A stretch of DNA of 64,000 nt from JAVJSD01 sp040219575 (GTDB taxonomy: Bacteria; Planctomycetota; Planctomycetia; Pirellulales; Pirellulaceae): NCBI GenBank assembly GCA_040219575.1, contig JAVJSD010000011.1, positions 62,001 to 126,000 on the forward strand, written 5' to 3'. The notes under the pieces were generated by a model that ran no database searches, had not been told where the DNA came from, and saw only the letters and a list, made by a program, of their open reading frames with translations. Below are positions 1 to 9,042 of the stretch, piece by piece (within the stretch, counting starts at the first letter, position 1; every line of letters begins with the position of its first letter). A program made the position numbers and the translations under genes.

Positions 1-1476
1 CGGCACGCTCAGCGGCAACTTCCAGACCTTGAGGCTGTCGTCCGCGCCGACGGTGGCGAGCGCATCACCGCCGGGAGCGTAGGCGATCCCGCGTACCTCC
101 CCGACATGCGCGCCCAGCGTCTGCTGCAACTGGCCATCCGTCGCACCACGGAATTCGACAAGCCCCGCGGCGTCGCCCACCGCCAGGCTGGTGCTGTCCG
201 GGCGAATCGCGAGTCGCGCGGGTGGCTGCTCGCCGGCCGGTTGCTGCCACAACACGGCGCCGGTCGTCGGATTCCAACCGCGCATCGTTTTGTCGCTCGA
301 CGCGGAAACCGCCACCTGGCCGTTTTTCGAAATAGCAACCGACGCGACATCGCCTGTGTGCCCAACCAGCGGCGAGGGGGCGATCGGCAATCGCCAGATT
401 CGAATGCCGCCGTCGTCTCCGGCGCTGGCGATACGAGCGTTGGCCGAGTGGAAGGCGAGATCGTGAATCGCCCCCGTGTGCCCGGCGATCGCGCCGCGAT
501 CGGCCCCGTCGGCCAGGTTCCAGAATTTGATCACGCCCGCCTCGCCCGCCGCCGCGACCGCCGTATTGTTGGCCGTCACCGCCACGGCCTGCGTCGGGCC
601 TACGGCTCCCGTCAACTCGCGAACCTCCGCGCCGCTGGCCGTGTTGAAAACCCGCACGCTGTCGCCGCCGCCCGTGACGGCCAGTTGCCCGTCGCTGTTG
701 AGCGCGACCGCGGTCACGGGCGTCGTGTGGCCGGCGAACTGCCGCGGCTTGACGACCGGCAACTGCCAGACCTTCAATTGTCCGTCGTCGCCGGCGGAGA
801 CGAGTTGCTGATTGTTCGGATGATAGGCCAGGCCCCGGACAGCGCCGGTATGCGCCCCCAGCACGCCTTGGCTAAGCGCGTCGAGCGGCCCCCACAGGCG
901 AATCACGCCGCCGATGTCGGCCGTGGCGATCTGCTGGTTGTCGCCGCGAAAGGCGGCGGCGATCGTTTCGGCGGTGTGTCCTTCGAGCGGCGTCGCCAGG
1001 CTGCCGTCTTCCAGACGCCACACGCGTCCCAGCATGTCGTCGCCCACCGACACCGCCAGGCGTCCGTCGGCGCTCAGCGCCAGGCCGCGAACCGGCGACT
1101 CGCCGGCGGCGAAACTCCGCAGCGGTTCGGGCCGCGGCAGGTCCCACAATCGCAGCGTATTGTCCATCGCACCCGAAACGAGATAGCGGTCGTCGGCGCT
1201 GACGGCCACGCTCAGCACTTGCCCCGTATGCCCGGCCAGCGTGCGGACCTCCTCGCCGGTCTTGGCATTCCAGATTTTCACCAGCTGATCGGCCCCGCCG
1301 GTGATTACATAACGCTGATTCGCGGAATAAACGGCCGCGTTCATCGAGGCCGCATGCCCCTGAAACGACGTCACCGGCTTTTCGTCCTGCGCCCCAAGCC
1401 GATCGCCAGACGATGTCAGGCAGACAACGACAGCGGCCAGCACCCAGGCGATTCGAGAACGTCGCGTCCTGCACAT
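1..1476 (-). CDS. Secreted WD40 beta-propeller repeat protein (3' end outside window)
   Basis: The minus strand carries one uninterrupted frame from an ATG at 1476 to the window edge, so at least 491 residues are present and the C-terminus is missing. The start (MCRTRRSRIAWVLAAVVVC) is a basic stretch followed by a hydrophobic segment, consistent with a signal peptide with a nearby Cys that could be lipidated. From about residue 40 the protein is made of ~40-residue WD40 blades, seen as GH...V..VA...D..Y..SG..D..LRLWD (for example SGAMDNTLRLWDL and TGGADQLVKIWNA). Such proteins act as interaction scaffolds at the planctomycete cell surface or periplasm. Partners and exact function cannot be read from the sequence. 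The opposite strand is also open, but its product is low-complexity and Arg-rich. Confidence 0.85.
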   Translation of the reverse strand, partial: MCRTRRSRIAWVLAAVVVCLTSSGDRLGAQDEKPVTSFQGHAASMNAAVYSANQRYVITGGADQLVKIWNAKTGEEVRTLAGHTGQVLSVAVSADDRYLVSGAMDNTLRLWDLPRPEPLRSFAAGESPVRGLALSADGRLAVSVGDDMLGRVWRLEDGSLATPLEGHTAETIAAAFRGDNQQIATADIGGVIRLWGPLDALSQGVLGAHTGAVRGLAYHPNNQQLVSAGDDGQLKVWQLPVVKPRQFAGHTTPVTAVALNSDGQLAVTGGGDSVRVFNTASGAEVRELTGAVGPTQAVAVTANNTAVAAAGEAGVIKFWNLADGADRGAIAGHTGAIHDLAFHSANARIASAGDDGGIRIWRLPIAPSPLVGHTGDVASVAISKNGQVAVSASSDKTMRGWNPTTGAVLWQQPAGEQPPARLAIRPDSTSLAVGDAAGLVEFRGATDGQLQQTLGAHVGEVRGIAYAPGGDALATVGADDSLKVWKLPLSVP

Positions 1477-2037
1477 CAGAGCACCATGGAATGAGGGGAG
1501 GCGGGAACGAACGGGCGGCGGGAACACATCAACCACGACCGATACTAAGAAAGGCCCGCGGCGATGTCCAACGATTTCCCGTCGCGTCGAACAGCAGCCC
1601 GGCAAATCGCCGGTTTACATGACTAATTCGCAATTCACCCGCCAACTGTTACGTCGCCGCGAATCCCCTCCCGGCGAGCGACATCGCGGAAGTGCCGGGA
1701 AACCCCACACAAAAAAGGCATTTCAGCCCCACGGCGCCGCCCCCTCAGCGCGATGACCTCAGCGAACCGACGAGTCGATCGCCCAATCAGCCAATCGCCC
1801 CGCCGCGTCGCGCCTTCGCACCGGCGCCCGAGGCAGAGCCAGCACCAGCGTCGGCCCCTCCATCGCCGCAAAAACGACTGCGGAAACGTGCGAAGCAGAG
1901 CCCGACGAACACGATGCGACGCAACAATTGCCGGCCGACCGCGCAGCGGCGATACTGAGAGGCGTCGAAGCCTGTCTCGCCTGGCGAGATAGCGGGCGTT
2001 CCGTCTTTCCAACCTTCTCCAATGGTGGGCAAGAACC
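1477..2037. other. Intergenic stretch without a convincing gene
   Basis: This interval lies between the divergent WD40 gene and the small gene at 2038. Open frames here give only Arg/Pro-rich translations typical of GC-rich non-coding frames. It must hold the WD40 promoter, but no clear box or RNA structure could be named. A short near-palindrome TCTCGCC-T-GGCGAGA lies near 1974-1988. Confidence 0.5.
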
Positions 2038-2265
2038 ATGAAGCTGCAACAGTTCATCGACCGTCTCGAAGAGTTGAAGCAAACCCACGGCCCCGACATG
2101 CCGATCCTCCGCCGCGACGATCCCACCCGAGCCGACACTTCGTATCACTCCCTCGACGGCTGGCATCCCGAAATCATCCAAGCCGCCCACCAGCAAGGCG
2201 CCCTCCAACTGGACACCTGGCGAGACGACCGCGAGACGGGCAAAGACTGCCTGCTGCTTGGTTAG
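2038..2265 (+). CDS. Small hypothetical protein (75 aa)
   Basis: A short gene with natural amino-acid composition: an N-terminal amphipathic helix (MKLQQFIDRLEELKQ), then a mixed region with HSLDGWHPEIIQAAHQQ, ending in a hydrophobic DCLLLG. No family is recognised. It resembles the small phage or plasmid proteins that start with a Leu/Glu-rich helix and has no catalytic motif. It ends 38 bases before the large fusion gene on the same strand, so the two may be co-transcribed. A longer in-frame extension of the downstream gene overlaps it, but that extension translates as Pro/Arg-rich noise, which supports this ORF as the real gene here. Confidence 0.55.
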   Translation: MKLQQFIDRLEELKQTHGPDMPILRRDDPTRADTSYHSLDGWHPEIIQAAHQQGALQLDTWRDDRETGKDCLLLG

Positions 2266-2303
2266 TATGCGAGTTACTGAAGGCGACAACATTGGATCCG
2301 AAT

Positions 2304-5300
2304 ATGGCGGACTCGCCGTTCCTTGCAATACCGCCATCCGAGTGGATCGATTCCAATGAGAACGCGTTCGCGGTCTGGGATCGCTTTCCGGTCAGTCCTG
2401 GGCACGCACTTGTTGTAACGCGCCGGCTGGTTGCAACTTGGTTCGATGCCGATGCCCAGGAGCAGGCTGCGATTCTCGAACTGGTAAATGTCGTCAAGCA
2501 GCACCTTGACGCAACGCTCAAGCCAAAACCAGATGGATATAACATCGGGTTCAACGCAGGGGAAGCCGCCGGTCAAACGGTGATGCATTTGCACGTTCAC
2601 GTGATACCTCGTTACGCCGGCGACGTTGAGGATCCACGCGGCGGTGTGCGGCACGTGATTCGTGACAAAGCAAATTATCTGCGCGAGGCCGTAGATGACA
2701 AAGCCAAGGCAACTCGCCAACGCCGCGGAAAGGCGCTCGAACTCAGCACCGGGCATCCCGATTCGCCGCTGTGGGATCAATTGTCCTGGCGAATTGCGGC
2801 AGCCAAGACTGTAGACATCCTCGCGTCCTTCGTCCAACTGTCGGGATTGGACGTCATCGAATCGCGGTTGTTCGATGCACTCGAAAACGGGGCGTGTATC
2901 CGCCTTCTGGTGAGCGACTATCTCTATATCTCAGATTCGCGAGCACTCGACCGGCTTTACGCGTGGTGCGATTCGGCGCTAGAAGAAGGAGTATGCGGCC
3001 AGCTTTCCGCTCGACTGATTGAGATCAAGAAGCTGCGATCTGAACCTGCTTCGTTTCACCCCAAGTCGTGGTACGTCGCCGACGACCAAGGAGGTTTGCT
3101 TTCGGTCGGAAGCAGCAATCTGTCTCAGCCCGCTTTGGAAACGGGTGTCGAATGGAATCTCCTGTCAACTGACGCAGAATCGGAAGCTCACGATCGATTC
3201 AAGACGGAATTCGCCAAGTTGTGGAAAGCGGCTACGCCGCTGACGTCAAAACTGATCGATCGATACGCCTCTCTGGCGAAGAAATATCGCAAGACACATT
3301 TTCTGCCCGAGGCTGACGACGAACGTGAGGTTCTTGCACCACGCCCCTGGCAAGTCGCAGCGTTGGAGTCATTGAACAGGATCCGCGAGGCCGGCTATCG
3401 ACGCGCGCTGGTGGCCGTGGCGACCGGAATGGGCAAGACGTGGCTTGCCGCCTTCGACGCCCAACAAGTTGGCAATCAGCTTGACCACCGCCCCCGTGTG
3501 CTCATCATTGCCCATCGAGCACACATTCTCGCTCAGGCGGAGGCCGCACTATCTCAGGTGTTGGATCCAGCATTTGGTCCGACGAGGACCGCCTGGTACA
3601 TTGGGCAGCGGAGCGACCTTTCGGGAGAACTGGTCGTCGCATCCATTCAGAAACTGTCGCGTCGTGAGGGCATGGAACGTCTCTCCGACGAACAGTTTGA
3701 CTATGTCGTCATCGATGAGGTTCACCACGCGCATGCGCCGAGCTACCGCAGAGTGCTTGCCAGGATACAGGCCGGGTTCATTTTAGGCCTTACCGCGACT
3801 CCCGAACGGACCGATGGAGTCGATGTCCAGAGCATCTTCGACGACAACCTTGCACATCATGCGACAATCGGCGATGGGATCGCCGAGGAATCGCTCGTCC
3901 CGTTCCACTACATCGGTATCAAAGACACCGTTGATTTTCGGCAGGTTCCCTGGCGCAACGGCCGCTTCGAACTCGACGAGCTTGAACGACGCGTGGCCGA
4001 CAGCAAACGCATGGATCGTCTTTGGACGACGATGCAACAGCACCCGGCCGATCGATCGATTGTGTTCTGCTGTTCGCGACGCCACGCGGTTTTCGCTAGA
4101 GACTGGCTGCGTTCCAAGGGTGTGATGGCGGCCGCGGTCTTCTCAGGCGGAGGCGACAGTAGTGGCGAATCGCTGGAGCTTTTACGGCGCGGTGAACTGC
4201 AGGCGCTTTGTGTCGTCGACATGTTCAACGAAGGTCTCGATATCCCCGCGGTTGATCGAGTGATCATGCTGCGGCCTACCGAATCGAAACTCGTCTTTCT
4301 ACAGCAACTAGGCCGCGGATTGCGAGCGAGCGACGGCAAGTCTCGATTGCTCGTCATCGATTTCGTCGGCAATCACCGGATCTTCGCGCAGCGGCTTATT
4401 CATCTCTTGTCGCTTACAGGCGAGGAGATTGGGTGGAGCGGTCTGAAGGAATGGTTGGACGACCAACCTCCGTCGCTGCCCGAAGGCTGCCTGCTGGATG
4501 TTGAACTCTCCGCGCGAGACATGTTGAGGAGGTTCATTCCGGGAGGGACCAGCGCTGGTATAGAAACCTACCTTGCTATGCGAGATGAGCTTGGGCGACG
4601 ACCGACCGCTTCGGAACTCTTTAGTCGAGGATATTCACCACGGACCGTGGGCGCAGGTTCCGGCGGGTGGTTAGCATTCGTGGAGGCACAAGGAGATTTA
4701 GACGAAGTCGAGAGGGAGGTTGTCGCAAAGTTTGGTGATTGGCTCAAGACCGTTGAAACAACACGTATGACCAAGTCGTACAAGATGGTTGTTTTGCGAG
4801 TCCTACTCGATCAGGGCAAGTTCTTTGACGGAGTCGATTTGCCGGCGTTTGCCCGGCAGTGCCGCAGATTTCTGCAGAACCACTCGATACTCAACCAAGA
4901 CCTTGAAGGTGATCGACACGCGGTCGACCATGCGCTTGCCGGCGATGAAACGTGGAGGGCATGGTGGATTGGGATGCCGATCGACCGCTGGCTGGATACA
5001 CAGAATGGCTCTAAGTGGTTCCAAAAAAATCGTGGAAAGTTCCAGTTCACTCAAAATTGCCCAGAGCACTTACAGCCAGCGCTTGAGTCGTTAACTGAGG
5101 AGTTAGTCGATTGGCGGCTAGCCACCTATTCGAAGAGCCACGGCTTCGTTGAAACCGATCAGAATGACAGCGCATTCGACGCAAAAGTATCGCTGAATCG
5201 CGGTCAGCCGAATCTCTCGGTCCCGAAGACGTCGGACGAACCGAACCGGCCCGTTGGTCTGCAGGAAGTCGCTCTCCCCGATGGTGCTCGGTGGGAATTC

Positions 5301-6002
5301 AAGTTCATTACAAATGCCTGTAATATTGCCAAACCAGTCGGGCGATCAGGAAACCATTTGGGTGAACTGCTTCGTCAATGGTTTGGCCAGGACGCTGGTT
5401 TGCCGGGTACAGATTACAAGGTCGTATTCGAATCTGAGAAAGGCCAGTGGCGTGCTCGACCCGTTGGTGAGCCTTCGGAGTCGGTGGAAGCAGGCAGTGA
5501 AACGCAAAGTGGCTGGAAACTTCTGGCTGAACCAACTGTCGAAGCAACTGCGCAATATACGACACATGTCCCAGTGTATGATCTGACCGTCGCGGCCGGC
5601 GCCTGGGGACCGCAGGGTGTACCCGAGCCGATTGGCTGGATGCGAGTCGCCAGACACAATCTGTCCAAGGGAATGTTTGCAGCGCAGGTTTCAGGCCATT
5701 CGATGGAGCCCAGGGTTCACAGTGGAGACTGGTGTCTGTTTAAGCCTTGTCCTGCCGGCACGCGTCAGAATCGCCTACTTCTGGTGCAGCTCAATACACA
5801 CATCGATCCCGAAGACGGTGGCCGCTACACGATCAAACGCTACCAATCCACGAAGAAAGTTGACGAGGAAGGCTGGCAACACGAAACCGTCGAACTGCAC
5901 CCTCTCAACGTCAACGCAGACTATCAGCCGATTCGAGTTTCCCCTGAAAATGCCGAAGGCATGCGAATCATTGGTGAATTTGTGGACGTGATTCGAACGT
6001 AA
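2304..6002 (+). CDS. HIT - HKD/PLD nuclease - SF2 helicase - S24 peptidase fusion protein (1232 aa)
   Basis: Four modules lie in one chain. Residues ~5-130 are a HIT nucleotide hydrolase/transferase domain with the His triad H95-x-H97-x-H99 (MHLHVHVIPRY). Residues ~150-340 are an HKD/PLD-type nuclease half-domain (H252-x-K254 and VGSSNLS). Residues ~350-720 are an SF2 helicase with Walker A ATGMGKT (K378), box DEVHH (D471), LTATPERTD and QLGRGLR (~668). A long middle region of no recognised fold follows. The C-terminus (~1090-1232) is a LexA/UmuD-like S24 domain with a possible Ala1098-Gly1099 cleavage site, nucleophile Ser1133 (SGHSMEP) and Lys1178. HKD-helicase fusions (COG3886/COG1061-like) are known and suspected in defence or repair. 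The start at MADSPFLAIPP is chosen because upstream sequence is non-coding in character. It likely acts on DNA ends and may self-cleave after damage; that is inference. Confidence 0.85.
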   Translation: MADSPFLAIPPSEWIDSNENAFAVWDRFPVSPGHALVVTRRLVATWFDADAQEQAAILELVNVVKQHLDATLKPKPDGYNIGFNAGEAAGQTVMHLHVHVIPRYAGDVEDPRGGVRHVIRDKANYLREAVDDKAKATRQRRGKALELSTGHPDSPLWDQLSWRIAAAKTVDILASFVQLSGLDVIESRLFDALENGACIRLLVSDYLYISDSRALDRLYAWCDSALEEGVCGQLSARLIEIKKLRSEPASFHPKSWYVADDQGGLLSVGSSNLSQPALETGVEWNLLSTDAESEAHDRFKTEFAKLWKAATPLTSKLIDRYASLAKKYRKTHFLPEADDEREVLAPRPWQVAALESLNRIREAGYRRALVAVATGMGKTWLAAFDAQQVGNQLDHRPRVLIIAHRAHILAQAEAALSQVLDPAFGPTRTAWYIGQRSDLSGELVVASIQKLSRREGMERLSDEQFDYVVIDEVHHAHAPSYRRVLARIQAGFILGLTATPERTDGVDVQSIFDDNLAHHATIGDGIAEESLVPFHYIGIKDTVDFRQVPWRNGRFELDELERRVADSKRMDRLWTTMQQHPADRSIVFCCSRRHAVFARDWLRSKGVMAAAVFSGGGDSSGESLELLRRGELQALCVVDMFNEGLDIPAVDRVIMLRPTESKLVFLQQLGRGLRASDGKSRLLVIDFVGNHRIFAQRLIHLLSLTGEEIGWSGLKEWLDDQPPSLPEGCLLDVELSARDMLRRFIPGGTSAGIETYLAMRDELGRRPTASELFSRGYSPRTVGAGSGGWLAFVEAQGDLDEVEREVVAKFGDWLKTVETTRMTKSYKMVVLRVLLDQGKFFDGVDLPAFARQCRRFLQNHSILNQDLEGDRHAVDHALAGDETWRAWWIGMPIDRWLDTQNGSKWFQKNRGKFQFTQNCPEHLQPALESLTEELVDWRLATYSKSHGFVETDQNDSAFDAKVSLNRGQPNLSVPKTSDEPNRPVGLQEVALPDGARWEFKFITNACNIAKPVGRSGNHLGELLRQWFGQDAGLPGTDYKVVFESEKGQWRARPVGEPSESVEAGSETQSGWKLLAEPTVEATAQYTTHVPVYDLTVAAGAWGPQGVPEPIGWMRVARHNLSKGMFAAQVSGHSMEPRVHSGDWCLFKPCPAGTRQNRLLLVQLNTHIDPEDGGRYTIKRYQSTKKVDEEGWQHETVELHPLNVNADYQPIRVSPENAEGMRIIGEFVDVIRT

Positions 6003-6029
6003 CTGGAGGCTGCGCTATGACTGGGCTTA

Positions 6030-6629
6030 CTACGAACCCATCGAGAACCTTGCCACCTTGACGCCGTCCTCTTCATCGATGACGCGGACTCGCTCTAGGA
6101 ATTGGTGGTGATAGTCGCCGGTGGTTTTGATCATCTCGTCCGCGAGAACGGCAACCTCCAACCAAGTGGGTGAATCGACAACGTCGCTCTCGTAGTCGTG
6201 GCCTTCACCCCAAAAGTCGTCCGCCTCCGCTCGAAAGATCACTTTGCCCTGGATCGGGACGTCGTCCAGATTGTCGATTGGTAACCGGTCGTCGTCGGAA
6301 GGGAAAGCGCTGAAGCACACGACCCGCTCGCCCTCGATACGTTCCGCGATGCGGCCGTTGATCGCGTTCATTCGCTTGCCGAATTCGTCCAGGTGGTTTT
6401 CCGCGGCGCGTTGTTCGGCCTGGTGGGGCTTGCCGAACGTGGCGTCCGTCAAACCCACGAATTCGAGGTCTGCGTTACCTTCGATCTCCGCAGCCTTCCG
6501 CCGCGCGTCTTCCGCGTGCTCGAAGATGATCGCGTGAAGGCTGATCCGCTCCTTCGTGTCAACATCCAAGCGATAGAACGTGACTACCGGAACGGTCTGA
6601 AACGGACTCGCATTGATCGTGGTTTCCAT
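6030..6629 (-). CDS. Hypothetical protein linked to DUF4007 gene
   Basis: A 199-residue acidic soluble protein. It opens with a probable beta-alpha unit (VTFYRLDVDTKERISLHAIIFEHAEDARRKAAEIEG), has a central charged helix, and ends in a region rich in Asp/Trp/Val (DDFWGEGHDYESDVVDSPTW) followed by VRVIDEEDGVKVARFSMGS. There is no signal peptide, membrane segment or known motif. Its ATG lies inside the 3' end of the DUF4007 gene (71-base overlap), so the two are probably co-translated. It converges on the HIT-PLD-helicase gene with a gap of only 27 bases. No family is recognised. Confidence 0.65.
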   Translation of the reverse strand: METTINASPFQTVPVVTFYRLDVDTKERISLHAIIFEHAEDARRKAAEIEGNADLEFVGLTDATFGKPHQAEQRAAENHLDEFGKRMNAINGRIAERIEGERVVCFSAFPSDDDRLPIDNLDDVPIQGKVIFRAEADDFWGEGHDYESDVVDSPTWLEVAVLADEMIKTTGDYHHQFLERVRVIDEEDGVKVARFSMGS

Positions 6630-7584
6630 GGCTGCACCCTATTGAAGATGAGAGGTTTTGCGTCGTGCCCTTCGTACGGCGGTCCTTCTTTTCCAGTCTC
6701 AGATAGTACGCTTTCAGCCAGTCGAGCGGCGGGCGCTGCGTGATGCGGAGGGCGCGGTTGCCGGCGAGGCCGACGATTTCGAGGTCGCCGCCGGGCAGGT
6801 TGCTTTCGGCCTGCGTGGCGACTTCGTACAGCGATTCGGTCGTCAGCACGAAGGCGCGGCCCGGGCCGCCGGGGGCGCGGGCCGCGTCGAGCAGGGTGAT
6901 GTCGGTCGCGCCCTGGCCGGCGGCGGCGTCGCGGAAGGCGGCGGCCAGCGCGTAGCCGAATAACTCGGCGGGGATCTCCTTGCGGTGCTGGTGCGTCTGG
7001 TAGTAGCCCGAGGTCTTGAAGTGGCTGAGCAGACCGAGTTCGCGCAGCGGGCAATCGTTCCCTTCCTCCGGATCGTCGTCGGGGGCGGGGATCACGCGGG
7101 CGTAGCTGGCCAGCAGGCAGGCGACGTCGCGCTCCAGCGTGCGGGGGTTGGGCATTCGCTGCTTGGAGAGCTCCAGGTTGCGGCGGAGGCCTTCCAGGCA
7201 GACGGCCCGATCGAAGCGGTCGAAGTTGAAGCTGTTGAAGAACCACGTCCAGGTGAGAGCGTGTTCGGCGCAGTTGACCAGGTTCACGTGCAGCGCCCAC
7301 CAGACGCCCGGTTCGGTGAAGTAGCGATCGTGACGCCAGACCAGGTCGCCCAACTCGGTGGTGGTGAGGGACGACTTCTTGCCGATCTTGAAGTCGTGGC
7401 AGGGGCGGGCCAGGCCGGCGGCGACCAGCCAGTGGCGGATCGACTTGGCCATGTTGCGGCCCACCCCGAGGTGGTCGCAGGCGTTCTCGTCGAGCAGCAG
7501 CTCCGGGCTTTCGACCAGCAGTTTCAGGCCCTTGTGCAGCCAGCCCTCGCGGATGGCGAAGGTTTCGTGTCCACCGAATCGCAT
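6559..7584 (-). CDS. DUF4007 family protein
   Basis: The N-terminus MRFGGHETFAIREGWLHKG is the hallmark of DUF4007 proteins. The family is uncharacterised biochemically but recurs beside cysteine desulfurases and PAPS-reductase-like enzymes in DNA phosphorothioation (Dnd-like) loci. The body (~290 residues) contains a wHTH-like segment (LGVGRNMAKSIRHWLVAAGL) and a Trp/Phe-rich middle (WTWFFNSFNFDRFDRA). The usual family core ends around WLKAYYLRLEKKDRR; the last ~40 residues are Ser/Cys-rich and overlap the next gene, so the C-terminus may be an abnormal read-through tail left by a rearrangement. A GGAG lies 11-14 bases before the ATG. It probably belongs to one unit with the desulfurase upstream. 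Confidence 0.75.
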   Translation of the reverse strand: MRFGGHETFAIREGWLHKGLKLLVESPELLLDENACDHLGVGRNMAKSIRHWLVAAGLARPCHDFKIGKKSSLTTTELGDLVWRHDRYFTEPGVWWALHVNLVNCAEHALTWTWFFNSFNFDRFDRAVCLEGLRRNLELSKQRMPNPRTLERDVACLLASYARVIPAPDDDPEEGNDCPLRELGLLSHFKTSGYYQTHQHRKEIPAELFGYALAAAFRDAAAGQGATDITLLDAARAPGGPGRAFVLTTESLYEVATQAESNLPGGDLEIVGLAGNRALRITQRPPLDWLKAYYLRLEKKDRRTKGTTQNLSSSIGCSHGNHDQCESVSDRSGSHVLSLGC

Positions 7585-7635
7585 TTAATTCCAACTCCGG
7601 ATGCGGGGGTTGAACATCTTCCGTCTTCCTGTTTG

Positions 7636-7748
7636 CCTTCGTGCTCTTCGCGCCCTTCGTGGTGATCCCGGCCAGCCGTCGGTCGAGCTCCGCCCGTTAG
7701 GAGCACCGCCCGCTAGGAACACCACGAAGGGCGCGAAGAGCACGAAGG
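7636..7748. repeat. Long inverted repeat with 29-bp perfect arms
   Basis: Arms 7636-7664 and 7720-7748 are exact reverse complements (core CTTCGTGCTCTTCGCGCCCT) with a 55-base spacer that includes GC-rich short repeats (CCCGTTAGGAGCACC / CCCGCTAGGAACACC). It separates the DUF4007 and desulfurase genes. GAAGGGC-type hairpins of this kind occur as dispersed intergenic elements in planctomycete genomes. It could act as a bidirectional terminator or be a mobile palindromic unit. Confidence 0.8.
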
Positions 7749-7836
7749 GGGAAAGGAGGGCGCACACTCGCTTGCGCTTCGTGCTTGTCGGGGTAACGAC
7801 GGGCGTGGACGTCGACGTGCGTCGTATGGGGAGCAG

Positions 7837-9042
7837 TCATGATCGGTTCGCATGGTAGGGGTTGTGGAGGTTCGAGGCGAAGGCGCGGAGGCTGCCGCAG
7901 AGCTGCTGAAGAAGGAGGGCGGCGGTTTCGACTTCGGCCTCGGTGTTGGTGACGCCGAAACTGAAGCGGATGCTGGCGTAGGCGTCTTCTTCCGACAGGC
8001 CCATGGCCCGCAGCACGTACGAGGGCTCGGGCCGTTGGTTGGTGCAGGCGGAGCTTTGCGAACAGCGAACGCCCTGCTGGTCGAGTCGGGCGACGAGAGC
8101 CTGGCCGTCGAGACCGTGGAAGCAGAGGTTGGTGGTGTTGCAGGCGCGGCGGTTGGTGTCACCGTTGATGGTGACATCGGGGACCAGTTCGCGGACGCGG
8201 TCTTCGAACTGATCGCGGAGGCGCGTGAGATGGTGCACGACGGCGTCGAACTGTCGCGCTCGAATCTCCGCGGCCGCCCCGAAGCCAACGATGCCGGGCA
8301 CGTTCTCGGTGCCGGGGCGGCGGTCGTTTTCCTGCGGGCCGCCATAGAAGAGCGGCACGAGCCAGTCGGGATCGCGGGCGTAGAGGGCGGCGGCGCCTTG
8401 GGGGCCGTGGATTTTGTGCGCGGTGACGGTCACGAGGTCGATCGGCAGGTCGGCCAGGTTGATGGGCAGCTTGCCAAGGGCCTGGCAGGCGTCGACGTGC
8501 AGGGGAACGCCGCGGGCCGCGCAAAGCTCGGCGATCTGCTCGATGGGCTGGATCACGCCCGTCTCGTTGTTCACCCAGTGGACGGAGACCAGGGCCGTGC
8601 CGGGGACCGCCCAGCGTTTGACATGCTCGACGTTCACCAGGCCCTTGCGATCGACGGGAACAGGCACGACCTCCGCGTCCTTTTTGTCGCGGAGGTGCTC
8701 CGCCATCTTCTTGATGGAGGAATGCTCCGCATTGGTCGTCACCAGGCGGAGGTAAGGCGAACGCGCCCGGGCCATCGCCGAGTGGAGGGCGAGGTTGTTC
8801 GCCTCGGTGCCGCAACTGGTGAAGGTGAGCTGCTCAGGGGCGGCCGCCAGGTGGCGGGCGACGTGGCAGCGGGCGCGGTGGAGTTCGTCGCGGGCCCGGT
8901 CGCCGGCGGTGTGGGTGCTGGAAGGGTTGCCGAAGTGGGGGCCGAGGGTCTCGAGCATCGCGGCGCGGACGGCCGGTAGAGGGGCCGTGGTGGCGTTGTT
9001 GTCGAGATAGATTTCCAGGCCCAACATTTTCTTGGTTTCCAT
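7837..9042 (-). CDS. Cysteine desulfurase (NifS/IscS/DndA-like)
   Basis: A 401-residue PLP enzyme of the class V aminotransferase fold. It starts with the classic IYLDNNATTAPLP and has the PLP-stacking His107 (NAEHSS), PLP Lys210 in VTAHKIHGPQG, and the persulfide-forming Cys333 in SSACTNQRPEPS. The short active-site loop and GTEANNLAL match group-II NifS/IscS. It converts L-cysteine to alanine, delivering sulfur as a persulfide. There are no isc/suf genes next to it, but DUF4007 lies just downstream, so a role in a DNA-sulfur modification locus is more likely than housekeeping Fe-S assembly. An upstream TTG at 9051 would add three residues; ATG 9042 is preferred. Confidence 0.88.
   Translation of the reverse strand: METKKMLGLEIYLDNNATTAPLPAVRAAMLETLGPHFGNPSSTHTAGDRARDELHRARCHVARHLAAAPEQLTFTSCGTEANNLALHSAMARARSPYLRLVTTNAEHSSIKKMAEHLRDKKDAEVVPVPVDRKGLVNVEHVKRWAVPGTALVSVHWVNNETGVIQPIEQIAELCAARGVPLHVDACQALGKLPINLADLPIDLVTVTAHKIHGPQGAAALYARDPDWLVPLFYGGPQENDRRPGTENVPGIVGFGAAAEIRARQFDAVVHHLTRLRDQFEDRVRELVPDVTINGDTNRRACNTTNLCFHGLDGQALVARLDQQGVRCSQSSACTNQRPEPSYVLRAMGLSEEDAYASIRFSFGVTNTEAEVETAALLLQQLCGSLRAFASNLHNPYHANRS

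Noticed and set aside
106..1494. Long rightward open frame opposite the WD40 gene
   Set aside because: Its product is Arg/Gln/Gly-rich without domains, while the opposite strand shows clear WD40 blades and a signal peptide. It is a high-GC antisense frame.
2022..2303. N-terminal extension of the HIT-helicase protein
   Set aside because: The extra 94 residues are Pro/Arg/His-rich with no fold and overlap a better small gene; the HIT domain is complete from the ATG at 2304.
7852..8979. 375-residue frame antisense to the cysteine desulfurase
   Set aside because: Val/Gly/Arg/Ala-rich composition; the desulfurase on the other strand has all catalytic residues.
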